A DNA stretch of 64,000 bases, taken from the NCBI GenBank assembly GCA_963700475.1, contig CAVOXR010000015.1:496001-560000 (forward strand), read 5' to 3'. The stretch comes from Prado023 sp963700475. GTDB taxonomy: Bacteria; Actinomycetota; Actinomycetes; S36-B12; CAIYMF01. Shown here one piece after another: positions 23,101 to 31,905 of the stretch; within the stretch, counting starts at the first letter, position 1, and each line of letters starts with the position of its first letter. The translations under genes and the position numbers were made by a program. The notes under the pieces are model-generated. The model worked only from the letters and a program-made list of their open reading frames with translations, made no database searches and had not been told where the DNA came from.

Positions 23101-23478
23101 ACCGCGACCGGCGGAACGGCCGACGTCCTGCGGCGCAACGGCGTTCAGGTGACCGACATCCGCAAGATCCACGAGCCCGGCGAGGGGATGAACACCGTCG
23201 AGGCGATCCTCGGTGGCCACATCGCCCTGATCGTCAACACCCCGTACGGGGTTGGGCCGCGCCTGGACGGCTACGAGATCCGCACTGCTGCGGTGGTGCG
23301 TGGCGTGCCCTGCATCACGACCGTCCAGGGGCTGGGGGCCGCAGTGCAGGGGATCGAGGCGCTGATCTCCGGCGACATCGGGGTTCGTTCACTGCAGGAG
23401 CACGCGACAGAGCTCGCCGAGCTGCGCGTCCTGCACGCGGGACGCGCCGGGGGAGCCACCTCCGCGACGGGGGCGTGA
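20143..23478 (+). CDS. carB: Carbamoyl-phosphate synthase large subunit
   Basis: 1111 residues, usual size. Two homologous ATP-grasp halves: the first opens MPRRTDITSVLVIGSGPIVIGQ, the second near 560 with VIILGSGPNRIGQGIEFDY; a C-terminal MGS-like allosteric domain (about 945-1080) follows. Makes carbamoyl phosphate from bicarbonate, ATP and CarA-derived ammonia. ATG 20143 has AGGGAGG upstream within the leader ORF. It is separated from carA by about 3.6 kb of inserted genes but continues into pyrK by a 1-nt overlap (TGATG). Confidence 0.97.
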   Translation: MPRRTDITSVLVIGSGPIVIGQAAEFDYSGTQACRILRSEGLRVILVNSNPATIMTDPEFADATYIEPITPEFVTKIIDKERPDALLPTLGGQTALNAAMALHADGTLAKYGVELIGANTEAIERGENRERFKEIVASIGAESARSVICHTMDECLAAVEELGYPVVVRPSFTMGGSGSGIAHDEAGLHEIAGAGLQASPTTEVLLEESILGWKEYELELMRDRNDNVVVVCSIENVDPMGVHTGDSITVAPALTLTDREYQHMRDVGIEIIRAVGVDTGGCNIQFAIDPRDGRMIVIEMNPRVSRSSALASKATGFPIAKIAARLAIGYTLDEIPNDITTRPNGQSTPASFEPTLDYVVVKAPRFAFEKFPSANHELTTHMKSVGEAMAIGRNFTEALQKALRSLEKKDAGFSWVGDPAALDREALLESVRVPHDGRLEEVQALLRSGASIDEVHAATAIDPWFLDQIALLNEVGEQVRTAPMLTPELLRLAKRHGFSDAQIGAARSMPQDVVRGVRHALGIRPVFKTVDTCAAEFAAKTPYHYSSYDEETEVEPREVPAVIILGSGPNRIGQGIEFDYSCVHASLTLREVGFETIMINCNPETVSTDYDTSSRLYFEPLTLEDVLEVYHAELEAGPVAGVICQLGGQTPLGLAHGLQEAGVPIVGTSPAAIDLAEERGAFGRVLAAAGLPAPKFGMASSFDEAKAVADEVGYPVLVRPSYVLGGRGMEIVYDEAMLESYIDRATQVSPEHPVLVDRFLDDALEIDVDALYDGTELYLGGVMEHIEEAGIHSGDSACALPPITLGRADIARIRTSTEAIARGVGVLGLLNVQYAMAADILYVLEANPRASRTVPFVAKATGVPLAKAAARIALGESIADLRADGTLPSIGDAADLPDGGMIAVKEAVLPFGRFHGVDTVLGPEMRSTGEVMGLDRKFGTAFAKSQIAAYSSGLPTSGTVFVSVANRDKRSMIFPLKRLADLGFVITATGGTADVLRRNGVQVTDIRKIHEPGEGMNTVEAILGGHIALIVNTPYGVGPRLDGYEIRTAAVVRGVPCITTVQGLGAAVQGIEALISGDIGVRSLQEHATELAELRVLHAGRAGGATSATGA

Positions 23479-24332
23479 TGTCGGTCCAGGTCACCGCCGA
23501 GGTCGTCAGCCTGCGACGCACGGGCGCCTACCACCACCTCACCCTGCTCGCCCCGGGGATCCCCGAGGCGACGCGCCCCGGGCACTTCGTCGCCGTGGCG
23601 GTCGGTGGCGAGGGGTCGGGGATGCTGCTGCGCCGGGCGTTCTCCATCCATCGGGTCACGCCCGGGGGAGCGTCGGGTGGGACGGTCGAGGTCGTGTTCG
23701 CGACCCACGGCAAGGGCACGCGATGGCTGGCCGACCGGCGCCGCGGTGACAAGCTCGACGTGATCGGCCCGCTGGGCCGGCCCTTCACCCTGCCCAAGGA
23801 GCCGGTCTCCTGCGTGCTGGTCGCGGGCGGGTACGGCGCCGCTCCGCTGTTCATGCTCTCCGAGCAGCTGCGCTCGCGCGGCTGCCGCGTGGACATGGTC
23901 CTCGGGGCAGCCACAGAGGACCGGCTCTTCGGGGTGCTGGAGGCAAAGCGCTCCTCAGCCTCGGTGACCGTCACCACCGACGACGGCTCCACCGGGATCC
24001 GTGGGCGGGTCACCGACCCGCTGGCCGAGATCATCCGGGCCTCCGGGGCCGATGTCGTGTACGCGTGCGGACCGATGGCGATGCTGGCCTCCGTCGCGGC
24101 GGTTGCCGCCGAGACCGGGGCGCACAGCCAGTGCGCCGTCGAGGAGTCGATGGCGTGCGGGATCGGCGTGTGCATGACCTGCGTGCTTCCGGTCCGGGGG
24201 TCCGACGGCGTCACCAGGATGGTCCGCTCCTGCACCGATGGGCCCGTGTTCCGGGGCAGCGACGTCCGCTGGTCCGACGTGGGCACAGTCCCTGCGGACA
24301 CACTCGGGGCACCCGTGGCAGGGGGGCACTGA
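23478..24332 (+). CDS. pyrK: Dihydroorotate dehydrogenase electron-transfer subunit
   Basis: 284 residues from ATG 23478 (a GTG 3 nt earlier is also in frame). An FAD/NAD reductase fold with FSIHRV for flavin and AGGYGAAPLF for nucleotide; the C-terminal 2Fe-2S ligands are C227, C232, C235 and C252 (CGIGVCMTC...C). Passes electrons from PyrD to NAD+. Presence of pyrK makes the adjacent PyrD a class 1B enzyme. TGATG overlap with pyrD. Confidence 0.93.
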   Translation: MSVQVTAEVVSLRRTGAYHHLTLLAPGIPEATRPGHFVAVAVGGEGSGMLLRRAFSIHRVTPGGASGGTVEVVFATHGKGTRWLADRRRGDKLDVIGPLGRPFTLPKEPVSCVLVAGGYGAAPLFMLSEQLRSRGCRVDMVLGAATEDRLFGVLEAKRSSASVTVTTDDGSTGIRGRVTDPLAEIIRASGADVVYACGPMAMLASVAAVAAETGAHSQCAVEESMACGIGVCMTCVLPVRGSDGVTRMVRSCTDGPVFRGSDVRWSDVGTVPADTLGAPVAGGH

Positions 24333-25345
24333 TGGCCATGACGACCTCCGTGCCCGGCGCCCGACGCGTGGACATGTCCACGCGTCTGGGCACCTTCCAG
24401 ATGCCCGATCCCGTGCTGACCGCCTCCGGGTGCGCTGCAGCCGGTCGCGAGCTGGCGCCGTTCCTGGACCTGACCGCGATCGGCGCGGTCGTCACCAAGT
24501 CGATCATGCTCAATGCGCGCTCGGGTCGGCCGACGCCGCGGATGGCCGAGACTCCGTCGGGGATGCTGAACTCGATCGGCCTGCAGGGCCCGGGCGTCGA
24601 GGAGTTCATCGCCAAGGACCTGCGGTGGTTGCGCGAGCGAGGCATCCGCACGGTGGTCTCCATCGCCGGCGGGTCCGTTCAGGAGTACCAGAAGCTCGCC
24701 CAACGTCTGCGCCACGAGCCCGGGATCGCCGCACTCGAGGTCAACATCTCCTGCCCGAACGTCGAGTCCCGCGGCCAGGTGTTCGCCTGCGACCCGTTCT
24801 CGGCTGGATCGGTGGTACAGGTGGTCCGGCGCCACACGTCCCCCGATGTCCCGGTGCTGGCCAAGCTCAGCCCGGACGTGACCGACATCGTCGCGATCGC
24901 CAAGGCCGTGCTGGACGCCGGCGCCGACGGGCTCTCGCTGATCAACACCCTCCTCGGGATGGTCATCGACCCCGACACGATGCGCCCGATGCTCGGCGGG
25001 ATGACCGGAGGGCTGTCCGGCCCGGCGATCCGTCCGGTCGCCGTCCGCGCGGTCTGGCAGGTGCATGCGGCCTACCCGAGGGTCCCGATCCTGGGCATGG
25101 GCGGGATCCGCACCGGCCAGGACGCGTTCGAGTTCCTGCTGGCAGGGGCGAGCGCGGTGTCGGTCGGCACGGCGGTGTTCAACGACCCGCACGCCCCGGC
25201 GCGGATCTCGGCCGAGCTCCACGACATCCTGGCCGCCCGCGGGTTCGCGCGACTGTCGGATGCCGTCGGCCTGGGGCACACGATGCAGGCCCGCCACGTC
25301 GCGGCCATGGACGCCCGGCGCACGGAATCCGAGGAGAAGCCATGA
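24332..25345 (+). CDS. pyrD: Dihydroorotate dehydrogenase, class 1B catalytic subunit
   Basis: 337 residues. FMN TIM-barrel that oxidises dihydroorotate to orotate, partnered with PyrK. The class 1 catalytic cysteine is C141 in VNISCPNV; the phosphate-binding loop GMGGIRTGQDAFEFLLAGA is near the C-terminus. The start ATG 24332 overlaps the pyrK stop; a second ATG at 24338 is possible. It overlaps pyrF by ATGA. Confidence 0.95.
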   Translation: MAMTTSVPGARRVDMSTRLGTFQMPDPVLTASGCAAAGRELAPFLDLTAIGAVVTKSIMLNARSGRPTPRMAETPSGMLNSIGLQGPGVEEFIAKDLRWLRERGIRTVVSIAGGSVQEYQKLAQRLRHEPGIAALEVNISCPNVESRGQVFACDPFSAGSVVQVVRRHTSPDVPVLAKLSPDVTDIVAIAKAVLDAGADGLSLINTLLGMVIDPDTMRPMLGGMTGGLSGPAIRPVAVRAVWQVHAAYPRVPILGMGGIRTGQDAFEFLLAGASAVSVGTAVFNDPHAPARISAELHDILAARGFARLSDAVGLGHTMQARHVAAMDARRTESEEKP

Positions 25346-26040
25346 CTGCACCGATCGCGCTGGCCCTCGACGGCCCGGACCGCACGACCGTCCTGGCCTG
25401 GGCCGCGGCGGCCGCCCCGTCCGTCGCGGTCATGAAGGTCGGTCTGGAGACCTTCCTGCGCGATGGCTCCTCCGTGGTCGACGACGTCCGCGCGGCCGCT
25501 CCGGCGTGTGGGCTGTTCCTCGACCTGAAGCTGCACGACATCCCCAACACGGTGGCCGGGGCGGCGCGCAGCATCGGCCACCTGGCACCGGACTACCTCA
25601 CGGTCCACGCCAGTGGGGGTCCGGCCATGGTCGCAGCAGCCGCCGAGGCCCTGCCCGGGACCAGGATCACGGCGGTGACCGTCCTGACCTCCATGTCCGA
25701 GGCCGATCTGGACGCCGTGGGGATGCGCGGTCCGGCGCTCGACGCCGCCGTCCGTCTGGCCCGGATGGCGGTCGCTGCCGGCGCCCGGGCGATCGTGTGC
25801 TCGCCGCAGGAGGTGGCGGCGATCCGCGCAGCCGTCCCTGCCGACATCACGCTGATCACCCCCGGCGTCCGGCCGGCGTCCGGCGAGGGCAGTGCCACGG
25901 CCGACCAGTCCCGAGTGGCCACCCCCGAGGCCGCCCTGGCCGCAGGAGCCGACCTCCTGGTGATCGGCCGGCCGATCACCGCCGCCGCCGACCCCGGTGC
26001 GGCCGCCCTGCGGTTGGCGCAGTCCCTGGGGCAGCGGTGA
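25342..26040 (+). CDS. pyrF: Orotidine 5'-phosphate decarboxylase
   Basis: 232 residues from ATG 25342, with GAGGAGAAG just upstream. The catalytic DxKxxD signature is in FLDLKLHDIPNT; the phosphate site is near VIGRPIT at the C-terminus. Last step to UMP. This is the compact bacterial/actinobacterial form. Stop overlaps mihF (GTGA). Confidence 0.95.
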   Translation: MTAPIALALDGPDRTTVLAWAAAAAPSVAVMKVGLETFLRDGSSVVDDVRAAAPACGLFLDLKLHDIPNTVAGAARSIGHLAPDYLTVHASGGPAMVAAAAEALPGTRITAVTVLTSMSEADLDAVGMRGPALDAAVRLARMAVAAGARAIVCSPQEVAAIRAAVPADITLITPGVRPASGEGSATADQSRVATPEAALAAGADLLVIGRPITAAADPGAAALRLAQSLGQR

Positions 26041-26402
26041 GCGCCCAGCCGGGCCCGCCCCCTCCGCCGCTGACGCCGCAGGCCCGCGCCGCGGCAGCGG
26101 CCAAGGGCGTTCATGCCCGCCAGGTCCGGGCCCAGGTGCGGACGGGTCTCGCCGACGGCCGCATCCAGGTCGCCGATGTCCTGCGCGACGGACAGGGGGG
26201 TGACGAGCGGGGCCGCATCCTGGCCCGGATGAAGGTCGTGGAGCTGCTGTCCAGCTTCCGTGGCATCGGTCCGATCCGTGCCGCGGACATCATGGAGGCC
26301 ATCGGGATCGCGGCCAACCGCCGCGTCGGCGGCCTCGGGCCCCGCCAGGTGGAGGAGATCACCCACCTGATCGCCACTCGCTACCCGCGGACGCCCCACT
26401 GA
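26037..26402 (+). CDS. mihF: Integration host factor, actinobacterial type
   Basis: 121 residues from GTG 26037. Basic nucleoid protein with the helix-two-turn-helix region KVVELLSSFRGIGPIRAADIMEAIGIAANRRVGGLG typical of mIHF/sIHF. It bends DNA and affects replication and antibiotic genes in relatives. The N-terminus is a Pro/Ala-rich tail (SAQPGPPPPPLTPQARAAAA) longer than some homologues. Overlaps pyrF (GTGA) and gmk (TGATG), as in Streptomyces. Confidence 0.93.
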   Translation: MSAQPGPPPPPLTPQARAAAAAKGVHARQVRAQVRTGLADGRIQVADVLRDGQGGDERGRILARMKVVELLSSFRGIGPIRAADIMEAIGIAANRRVGGLGPRQVEEITHLIATRYPRTPH

Positions 26403-26965
26403 TGCGCGGACGGCTGGTCGTCCTGACCGGGCCCAGTGGTGTGGGCAAGGGCACGGTCGTGGCTGAGGTCCGCCGCCTGCGCCCGGACCTGTGGGTGTCT
26501 GTGTCGGCCACCACCCGCCAGGCACGGGCCGGCGAGGTCGATGGCGTCGCCTATCACTTCTGGAGCCCGGAGCGGTTCGCCGCAACCGTCGCCGAAGGTG
26601 GCTTCCTCGAGTGGGCCGAGTTCGCCGGGAACCGGTACGGGACCCCGCGGGCCGAGGTGGAGCGGCGACTGGCGGAGGGGGAGTCGGTCCTGCTCGAGAT
26701 CGAGCTGAAGGGTGCTCGACAGGTCCGCGCGGCCATGCCGGAGGCCCTGATGGTGTTCCTCACCCCGCCGAGCTTCGCCGATCTCGAGGCCCGCCTGCGC
26801 GGTCGGGCCACGGAGGACGAGGCGGCCATCACCCGCCGGTTGGCTCGCGCCCGGGAGGAGATGGCGGCCGCCACTGAGTTCGACGCCGTGGTCGTCAACG
26901 ACGATGTGGTCCGCGCGGCCCGGGAGTTGGTAGACTTCATCGCAGATCCGGGCCACCCGGCCTGA
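26402..26965 (+). CDS. gmk: Guanylate kinase
   Basis: 187 residues. GMP to GDP. The P-loop LTGPSGVGKGTV is at 7-18, and the GMP-binding region VSATTRQARAGEVDGVAYHF follows. Coupled to mihF by a 1-nt overlap. A TAGACT near its 3' end (26931-26936) may serve as -10 for rpoZ. Confidence 0.96.
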   Translation: MRGRLVVLTGPSGVGKGTVVAEVRRLRPDLWVSVSATTRQARAGEVDGVAYHFWSPERFAATVAEGGFLEWAEFAGNRYGTPRAEVERRLAEGESVLLEIELKGARQVRAAMPEALMVFLTPPSFADLEARLRGRATEDEAAITRRLARAREEMAAATEFDAVVVNDDVVRAARELVDFIADPGHPA

Positions 26966-27024
26966 GGTTCACCGCCGGCGCGATCAGCCCGGAGTGATCC
27001 AGTACCCCCACAGGAGGGTTCGCC

Positions 27025-27306
27025 GTGTCCGGCACCAGCATCCGCCCCGAGGGCATCACCCATCCCCCGATCGATGAGCTTCTGAGCACGACGCATTCGA
27101 AGTACTCGCTGGTCATCGAGGCCGCCAAGCGCGCCCGCCAGATCAACGCGTACTACTCCCAGCTCGGTGAGGGCCTCCTGGAGTACGTCGGCCCGCTCGT
27201 CGAGACGCACCCGCAGGAGAAGCCCCTGTCGATCGCCCTGCGCGAGATCAACGAGGGCCTGCTCTCCGTGGAGCCCCTCGAGGAGCCCGTCGAGGAGTCG
27301 TTCTGA
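27025..27306 (+). CDS. rpoZ: RNA polymerase omega subunit
   Basis: 93 residues. Assists RNA polymerase assembly. The core region PPIDELLSTTHSKYSLVIEAAKRARQIN is characteristic of actinobacterial omega. GTG 27025 follows CAGGAGGG. The C-terminus is acidic. Its GAGGAG end (27292-27297) supplies a ribosome site for coaBC. Confidence 0.96.
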   Translation: MSGTSIRPEGITHPPIDELLSTTHSKYSLVIEAAKRARQINAYYSQLGEGLLEYVGPLVETHPQEKPLSIALREINEGLLSVEPLEEPVEESF

Positions 27307-28547
27307 CGGGCGCTCCTGCGCACGTCGTCCTGGGCGTGGCAGGCGGGATCGCGGCCTACAAGGCCGCCCACCTCCTGCGCCTGCTGACGGAGTCCGGCCA
27401 CGACGTGCGCGTCGTGCCGACCGAGTCGGCCCTGAACTTCGTCGGTGCGGCCACGTGGGCCGCCCTGTCCGGCCATCCCGTCCACACCACCGTCTGGGAT
27501 GACGTCGAGGGGGTCGAGCACGTCCGCCTGGGCAAGTCCGCCGACATCGTCGTCGTGGCCCCGGCCACCGCCGATCTCCTGTCCCGGGCGGCCACCGGTC
27601 GGGCCGACGACCTGCTCGCGGCCACCCTGCTGACGGCCACCTGCCCGGTGGTGATGGTCCCCGCCATGCACACCGAGATGTGGCTGCACGCCGCCACCCA
27701 GGCCAACGTCGCCACCCTGCGTGAGCGCGGAGTCATCGTGCTGGATCCGGCTGTCGGCCGACTGACCGGTGCCGACACCGGGCCCGGTCGGATGCCCGAG
27801 CCGGAGACGATCGCCGCGGCTGTCGGAGCCGTCCTGCACACCGGCGGCCTCCGGGACCTGGCTGGGCTGCGAGTCCTGATCAGTGCGGGCGGGACGCGCG
27901 AGGCCCTGGATCCGGTGCGGTTCCTCGGCAACCGGTCAAGCGGGCTCCAGGGCTACGCGCTGGCCGCGACAGCTGCGGCTCGCGGGGCGTCCGTGACGCT
28001 CGTCAGCGCCAACGTGGAGCTGCCGGATCCCGCGGGGTGCACGGTGGTTCGGGCAGGGAGCGCCCTCGAGCTCGAGCAGGCCGTGATGGCCGCGGCTGCC
28101 GGGTCCGACGTGGTCGTGATGGCCGCTGCGGTGGCCGACTTCCGTCCGGCGGAGGTCGCGACGGACAAGATCAAGAAGGACGGGACCGAGCACGGCACCC
28201 CGGAGCCGATCGCCCTGGTGCGCAACCCCGACATCCTCGCCGGGCTCGTCTCGGCCCGCTCCTCGGGGACCCTGCCGTCGGCAGCTCTGCTCGTCGGGTT
28301 CGCCGCCGAGACCGGCGACGCCGACGGTGATCCACTCGTCCACGCCCGGGCGAAGCTCACGCGCAAGGGCGTCGACCTCCTGGTGCTCAACGACGTGTCC
28401 GGCGGAGCGGTCTTCGGCCGCTCCGACAACGAGGTCCACCTGCTCACCCCGGACGGAACCGTCGACGGCCCGCACCCGGGCACGAAGTTCGAGGTCGCAC
28501 ACGCCGTCTGGGACCGCGTGGCAGAGCTCCGGGCTGACAACGCATAG
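27303..28547 (+). CDS. coaBC: Bifunctional phosphopantothenoylcysteine decarboxylase/synthetase, CTG start
   Basis: 414 residues. Second and third steps from phosphopantothenate to coenzyme A. The CoaC flavoprotein half (1-190) opens HVVLGVAGGIAAYKAAHLL and has VPAMHTEMW; the CoaB half starts near 195 with LISAGGTREALDPVRFLGN. The first standard start is GTG 27336, but that would cut off the first beta strand. In-frame CTG 27303 lies 5 nt after GAGGAG and overlaps the rpoZ stop as CTGA, like its ATGA/GTGA neighbours, so a CTG start is preferred. The family call is certain; the start is inferred. Confidence 0.93.
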   Translation: MTGAPAHVVLGVAGGIAAYKAAHLLRLLTESGHDVRVVPTESALNFVGAATWAALSGHPVHTTVWDDVEGVEHVRLGKSADIVVVAPATADLLSRAATGRADDLLAATLLTATCPVVMVPAMHTEMWLHAATQANVATLRERGVIVLDPAVGRLTGADTGPGRMPEPETIAAAVGAVLHTGGLRDLAGLRVLISAGGTREALDPVRFLGNRSSGLQGYALAATAAARGASVTLVSANVELPDPAGCTVVRAGSALELEQAVMAAAAGSDVVVMAAAVADFRPAEVATDKIKKDGTEHGTPEPIALVRNPDILAGLVSARSSGTLPSAALLVGFAAETGDADGDPLVHARAKLTRKGVDLLVLNDVSGGAVFGRSDNEVHLLTPDGTVDGPHPGTKFEVAHAVWDRVAELRADNA

Positions 28548-28608
28548 GATCTCCTCGCGTACGCCGGGCCGCAGGTGCCCGATCAAACCCCCCAGAAGGG
28601 CCTGCCCA

Positions 28609-29820
28609 ATGACTTCACGTCTGTTCACCTCGGAGTCCGTCACCGAGGGACACCCCGACAAGATGGCCGACCAGATCAGCGACGCCATCCTCGATGACCT
28701 CCTGCGTCAGGACCCCAAGTCCCGCGTCGCAGTCGAGACCCTGCTCACCACCGGCCAGGTCCACGTGGCCGGCGAGGTCACCACCGAGGGCTACGCCGAG
28801 GTGATGGACATCATCCGCAGCGTGGTGCTCGAGATCGGTTACGACCACTCCGAGAAGGGCTTCGACGGCGAGTCCTGCGGCGTCCAGGTCTCGATCGGCC
28901 GGCAGTCCCCGGACATCGCCCAGGGCGTCGACGACGCCTTCGAGGAGCGGGTCGAGGGGTCCGGCGACGCGCTGGACCGCCAGGGCGCCGGCGACCAGGG
29001 CCTCATGTTCGGCTTCGCCTGCACGGACACCCCCGAGCTCATGCCGCTGCCGATCCACCTGGCCCACCGCCTGGCCGAGCAGCTCACCGAGGTGCGCAAG
29101 TCCGGCCAGCTGCCCTACCTGCGCCCCGACGGCAAGACCCAGGTCACGATCGGCTACGAGGGCACCACGGCCGTGAGCCTCGACACCATCGTCGTGAGCT
29201 CGCAGCACGCCGAGGACGTCGACCTCGACACGCAGCTCGCCCCGGAGATCCGCAAGTTCGTGGTGGAGCCGATCCTTGCGGGCCTCGACCTCGACAGCTC
29301 GGGCGTGCGGCTGCTCATCAACCCGACCGGCAGGTTCGTGACCGGTGGTCCGATGGGCGACGCCGGCCTCACCGGTCGCAAGATCATCGTCGACACGTAC
29401 GGCGGCTTCGCCCGCCACGGCGGTGGCGCGTTCTCCGGCAAGGATCCCTCGAAGGTCGACCGCTCGGCGGCGTACGCGATGCGCTGGGTGGCCAAGAACG
29501 TGGTCGCTGCGGGTCTGGCCACCAAGTGCGAGGTCCAGGTCGCCTACGCCATCGGCAAGGCGCATCCGGTCGGGGTCTTCGTCGAGACGTTCGGCACGGG
29601 TGTCCTGTCCGACGAGGCGATCCAGGCTGCGGTGCTCGACGTGTTCGACCTGCGCCCGGGAGCGATCATCCGCGACCTGCAGCTGTTGGACACCTCGGTC
29701 GTGAAGTACCGCCCGACCGCCGCCTACGGCCACTTCGGCCGCGAGTCCGCCGGAGGATCCACCTTCACGTGGGAGCGCCTGGATCGCGTCGACGACCTGC
29801 GGGCCGCCGCCGCCCTGTGA
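28609..29820 (+). CDS. metK: S-adenosylmethionine synthetase
   Basis: 403 residues, usual length. Makes S-adenosylmethionine from methionine and ATP. N-terminus MTSRLFTSESVTEGHPDK; later GAGDQGLMFGFA and GGGAFSGKDPSKVDRSAAY are the two MetK signatures. ATG 28609 has AGAAGGG upstream. A -10 TAGGAT (28545-28550) overlaps the coaBC stop codon, giving a leader of about 50 nt; I see no SAM riboswitch in it. Confidence 0.97.
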   Translation: MTSRLFTSESVTEGHPDKMADQISDAILDDLLRQDPKSRVAVETLLTTGQVHVAGEVTTEGYAEVMDIIRSVVLEIGYDHSEKGFDGESCGVQVSIGRQSPDIAQGVDDAFEERVEGSGDALDRQGAGDQGLMFGFACTDTPELMPLPIHLAHRLAEQLTEVRKSGQLPYLRPDGKTQVTIGYEGTTAVSLDTIVVSSQHAEDVDLDTQLAPEIRKFVVEPILAGLDLDSSGVRLLINPTGRFVTGGPMGDAGLTGRKIIVDTYGGFARHGGGAFSGKDPSKVDRSAAYAMRWVAKNVVAAGLATKCEVQVAYAIGKAHPVGVFVETFGTGVLSDEAIQAAVLDVFDLRPGAIIRDLQLLDTSVVKYRPTAAYGHFGRESAGGSTFTWERLDRVDDLRAAAAL

Positions 29821-29824
29821 TCAT

Positions 29825-29866
29825 CCGGCCAGTGGGGATCGCAGCACGCGTGGACCCACTGGCCGG
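29825..29866 (+). terminator. Hairpin after metK
   Basis: A perfect 12-bp stem, CCGGCCAGTGGG (29825-29836) and CCCACTGGCCGG (29855-29866), encloses an 18-nt loop 4 nt after the metK stop. There is no U-tract, as often in actinomycetes. It separates metK from priA. Confidence 0.65.
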
Positions 29867-29881
29867 TGACTGCGGCACGCC

Positions 29882-31885
29882 ATGACGCAGGGCCAGATCC
29901 CACTGCTCCCCGACGAGCCGACGCCGCCGAACAGGGCGCCGCGAGCACGGGTGCGGCACCCTGCGGCCGAGCTGCTCCCCGTGGCCCGGGTGGCGCTGCT
30001 GACGCCCGTTCCGCACCTGGACCGAGTGTTCGACTACGAGGTCCCCGAGAAGCTGGCGGCGGCCGCCCTGCCGGGCGTGCGGGTGCGGGTGCGCCTGGCC
30101 GGGCGCCTGGTCGACGGCTTCGTCCTGGAGCGGGTCGAGACCTCGGAGCGGGAGCTGCAGCCGCTGAGCTCCGTGCACGGGCCGATGGTCCTGACTCCCG
30201 AGGTGGCCGACCTGTGCCGGGCGGTCGCCGATCGGTACGCGGGCACGCTCGCTGACGTCCTGCGCTTCGCGATCCCGCCCCGGCACGCCCGGGTGGAGGC
30301 CCGCGCCATCGCTGCGCCGATCGAGCCGGGTCCGCCGACGCCCGTCGATCCGTCCGGATGGTCGGCCTACCGCGGCGGGGCTGAGCTGCTCGCCGGTGTC
30401 GGCGGCCCGGTCCCGATGCGCGCGCTGTGGGTCTCGGCACCCGGGGAGCAGGTCGGGCGGCGACTGGCCGAGCTCGCCCAGGCGGTGACCGTGCGTGGGC
30501 GGGGGGTCCTCATCATCGCCCCGGATGCCGCCGAGGTCGACCGGATCATGGGGGCCTTGGGCGATCAGGGCATCAGCCCCACGCGGCTCGTCGCGGAGTC
30601 CGGTCCGGAGACCCGGTACCGGGCGTTCCTGGGGGTGCTGTCGGGGGCAGCCCGGGTGGTCGTCGGCACGCGGGCGGCGGTGTTCGCCCCTGTGGTCGAC
30701 CTCGGCGCGATCATCGTGTGGGACGACGGGGACGAGTCCCTGGCCGAGCCGCAGGCCCCGGGCTGGCACGCCCGGGAGGTCGCGGCCCTCCGGAGCTCCG
30801 CGACGGACACGTCCCTGGTCGTCGGCGGCCCGTCGGTGAGCCTCGAGGGCGCCCGGATGGCGTCCTCCGGCTGGTTGGCACCGATCGAGGTCCCACGGCC
30901 TGTGCTGCGGACGCGCATGCCACGCGTCCAGGTGGCCGCGGACCTGGCCGCAGACCCGGCGCGCTCCGCGTCACGGATCCCGTCCGTGGCCATCGAGATC
31001 CTGCGCACCGCGGCGCCACTCGGCCCGGTGCTGGTCAGCGTCCCGCGGGCCGGGTACCTCCCGATGCTCGCGTGCCAGTCCTGCCGCGAACCGGTGGTGT
31101 GCCCGCAGTGCGCCCGGCCCATGCAGGCGCAGGGCCCGGATCGCCGGCCCTCGTGCCGCACCCACGGACCGATCCCGGACTGGCGGTGCCCGGTCTGCGC
31201 CGGGCAGGTGGTTCGTGCTGTGGTGGTCGGGGTGCGCCGCACGGCTGAGGAGTTCGGCCGCGCCCTGCCCGGGGTCCAGGTGGTCACCTCGTCGGGACAG
31301 GAGCACGTGCGGACGCTCACCCGCCCGGACGTGATGGTCGTGGCAACACCCGGCGCAGAGCCCGATCCCGGCCCGCATGGATACAGCGCGCTCGTGATCC
31401 TCGACGCCGCCGCTGCCCTGTCCCGTCCCGGCCTGCGGGTGGCCGAGGAGGTGCTGCGTCGCTGGTTCGCCGCCGCGTCGCTGGTTCGTGCCGCTGGCGA
31501 GGGCGGCCGGGTCCTGGTCGTCGGGGACTCGGACATGCGTGAGGTGCAGGCATTGATCCGATGGGATCCCCATGGATATGCAGAGCGTGAGCTGGCTGAG
31601 CGCGCTGCCCTCCACCTGCCCCCGGCGGTTCGGATCGCGCAGCTGACGGGGGCCGCGCTGCCCACCCTGGAGGTCGCCGACACGCTCGTGGAGGAACTCG
31701 GTGACATGGTCCTCCGGCGTTCCGGGCCCCTGCCCGGGCCTGAGGACTCGGTGACGTGGCTGCTGGCCGTGGCGATCGCCGACGGCCCGCACCTGACCGG
31801 CGCCCTGCATCGACTGCAGGCTGTGCGCAGCGCGCGCAAGGCCCCGATGGTCTCGGTCCGGATGGATCCGGTGACCCTGAGGTGA
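29882..31885 (+). CDS. priA: Primosomal protein N' (PriA), probably ATPase-dead
   Basis: 667 residues. Recognises stalled forks for replication restart. The N-terminal DNA-binding domain has HLDRVFDYEVPEKL; zinc ligands begin at C398, C401, C407, C410 (CQSCREPVVCPQC) and end in CPVCAG. No Walker A GxGKT or DEAH-type motif is seen where the helicase core should be; the equivalent region reads LIIAPDAAEVDRIMGAL. Actinobacterial PriA proteins are known to lack helicase motifs. The ATG at 29882 follows the metK hairpin; no clear ribosome site is seen. Confidence 0.9.
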   Translation: MTQGQIPLLPDEPTPPNRAPRARVRHPAAELLPVARVALLTPVPHLDRVFDYEVPEKLAAAALPGVRVRVRLAGRLVDGFVLERVETSERELQPLSSVHGPMVLTPEVADLCRAVADRYAGTLADVLRFAIPPRHARVEARAIAAPIEPGPPTPVDPSGWSAYRGGAELLAGVGGPVPMRALWVSAPGEQVGRRLAELAQAVTVRGRGVLIIAPDAAEVDRIMGALGDQGISPTRLVAESGPETRYRAFLGVLSGAARVVVGTRAAVFAPVVDLGAIIVWDDGDESLAEPQAPGWHAREVAALRSSATDTSLVVGGPSVSLEGARMASSGWLAPIEVPRPVLRTRMPRVQVAADLAADPARSASRIPSVAIEILRTAAPLGPVLVSVPRAGYLPMLACQSCREPVVCPQCARPMQAQGPDRRPSCRTHGPIPDWRCPVCAGQVVRAVVVGVRRTAEEFGRALPGVQVVTSSGQEHVRTLTRPDVMVVATPGAEPDPGPHGYSALVILDAAAALSRPGLRVAEEVLRRWFAAASLVRAAGEGGRVLVVGDSDMREVQALIRWDPHGYAERELAERAALHLPPAVRIAQLTGAALPTLEVADTLVEELGDMVLRRSGPLPGPEDSVTWLLAVAIADGPHLTGALHRLQAVRSARKAPMVSVRMDPVTLR

Positions 31886-31905
31886 TCCGCCCGTAGAATG
31901 TGGGC

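Noticed and set aside
28548..28608. metK leader considered as a SAM riboswitch
   Set aside because: Only about 60 nt, without the expected helices or conserved core.
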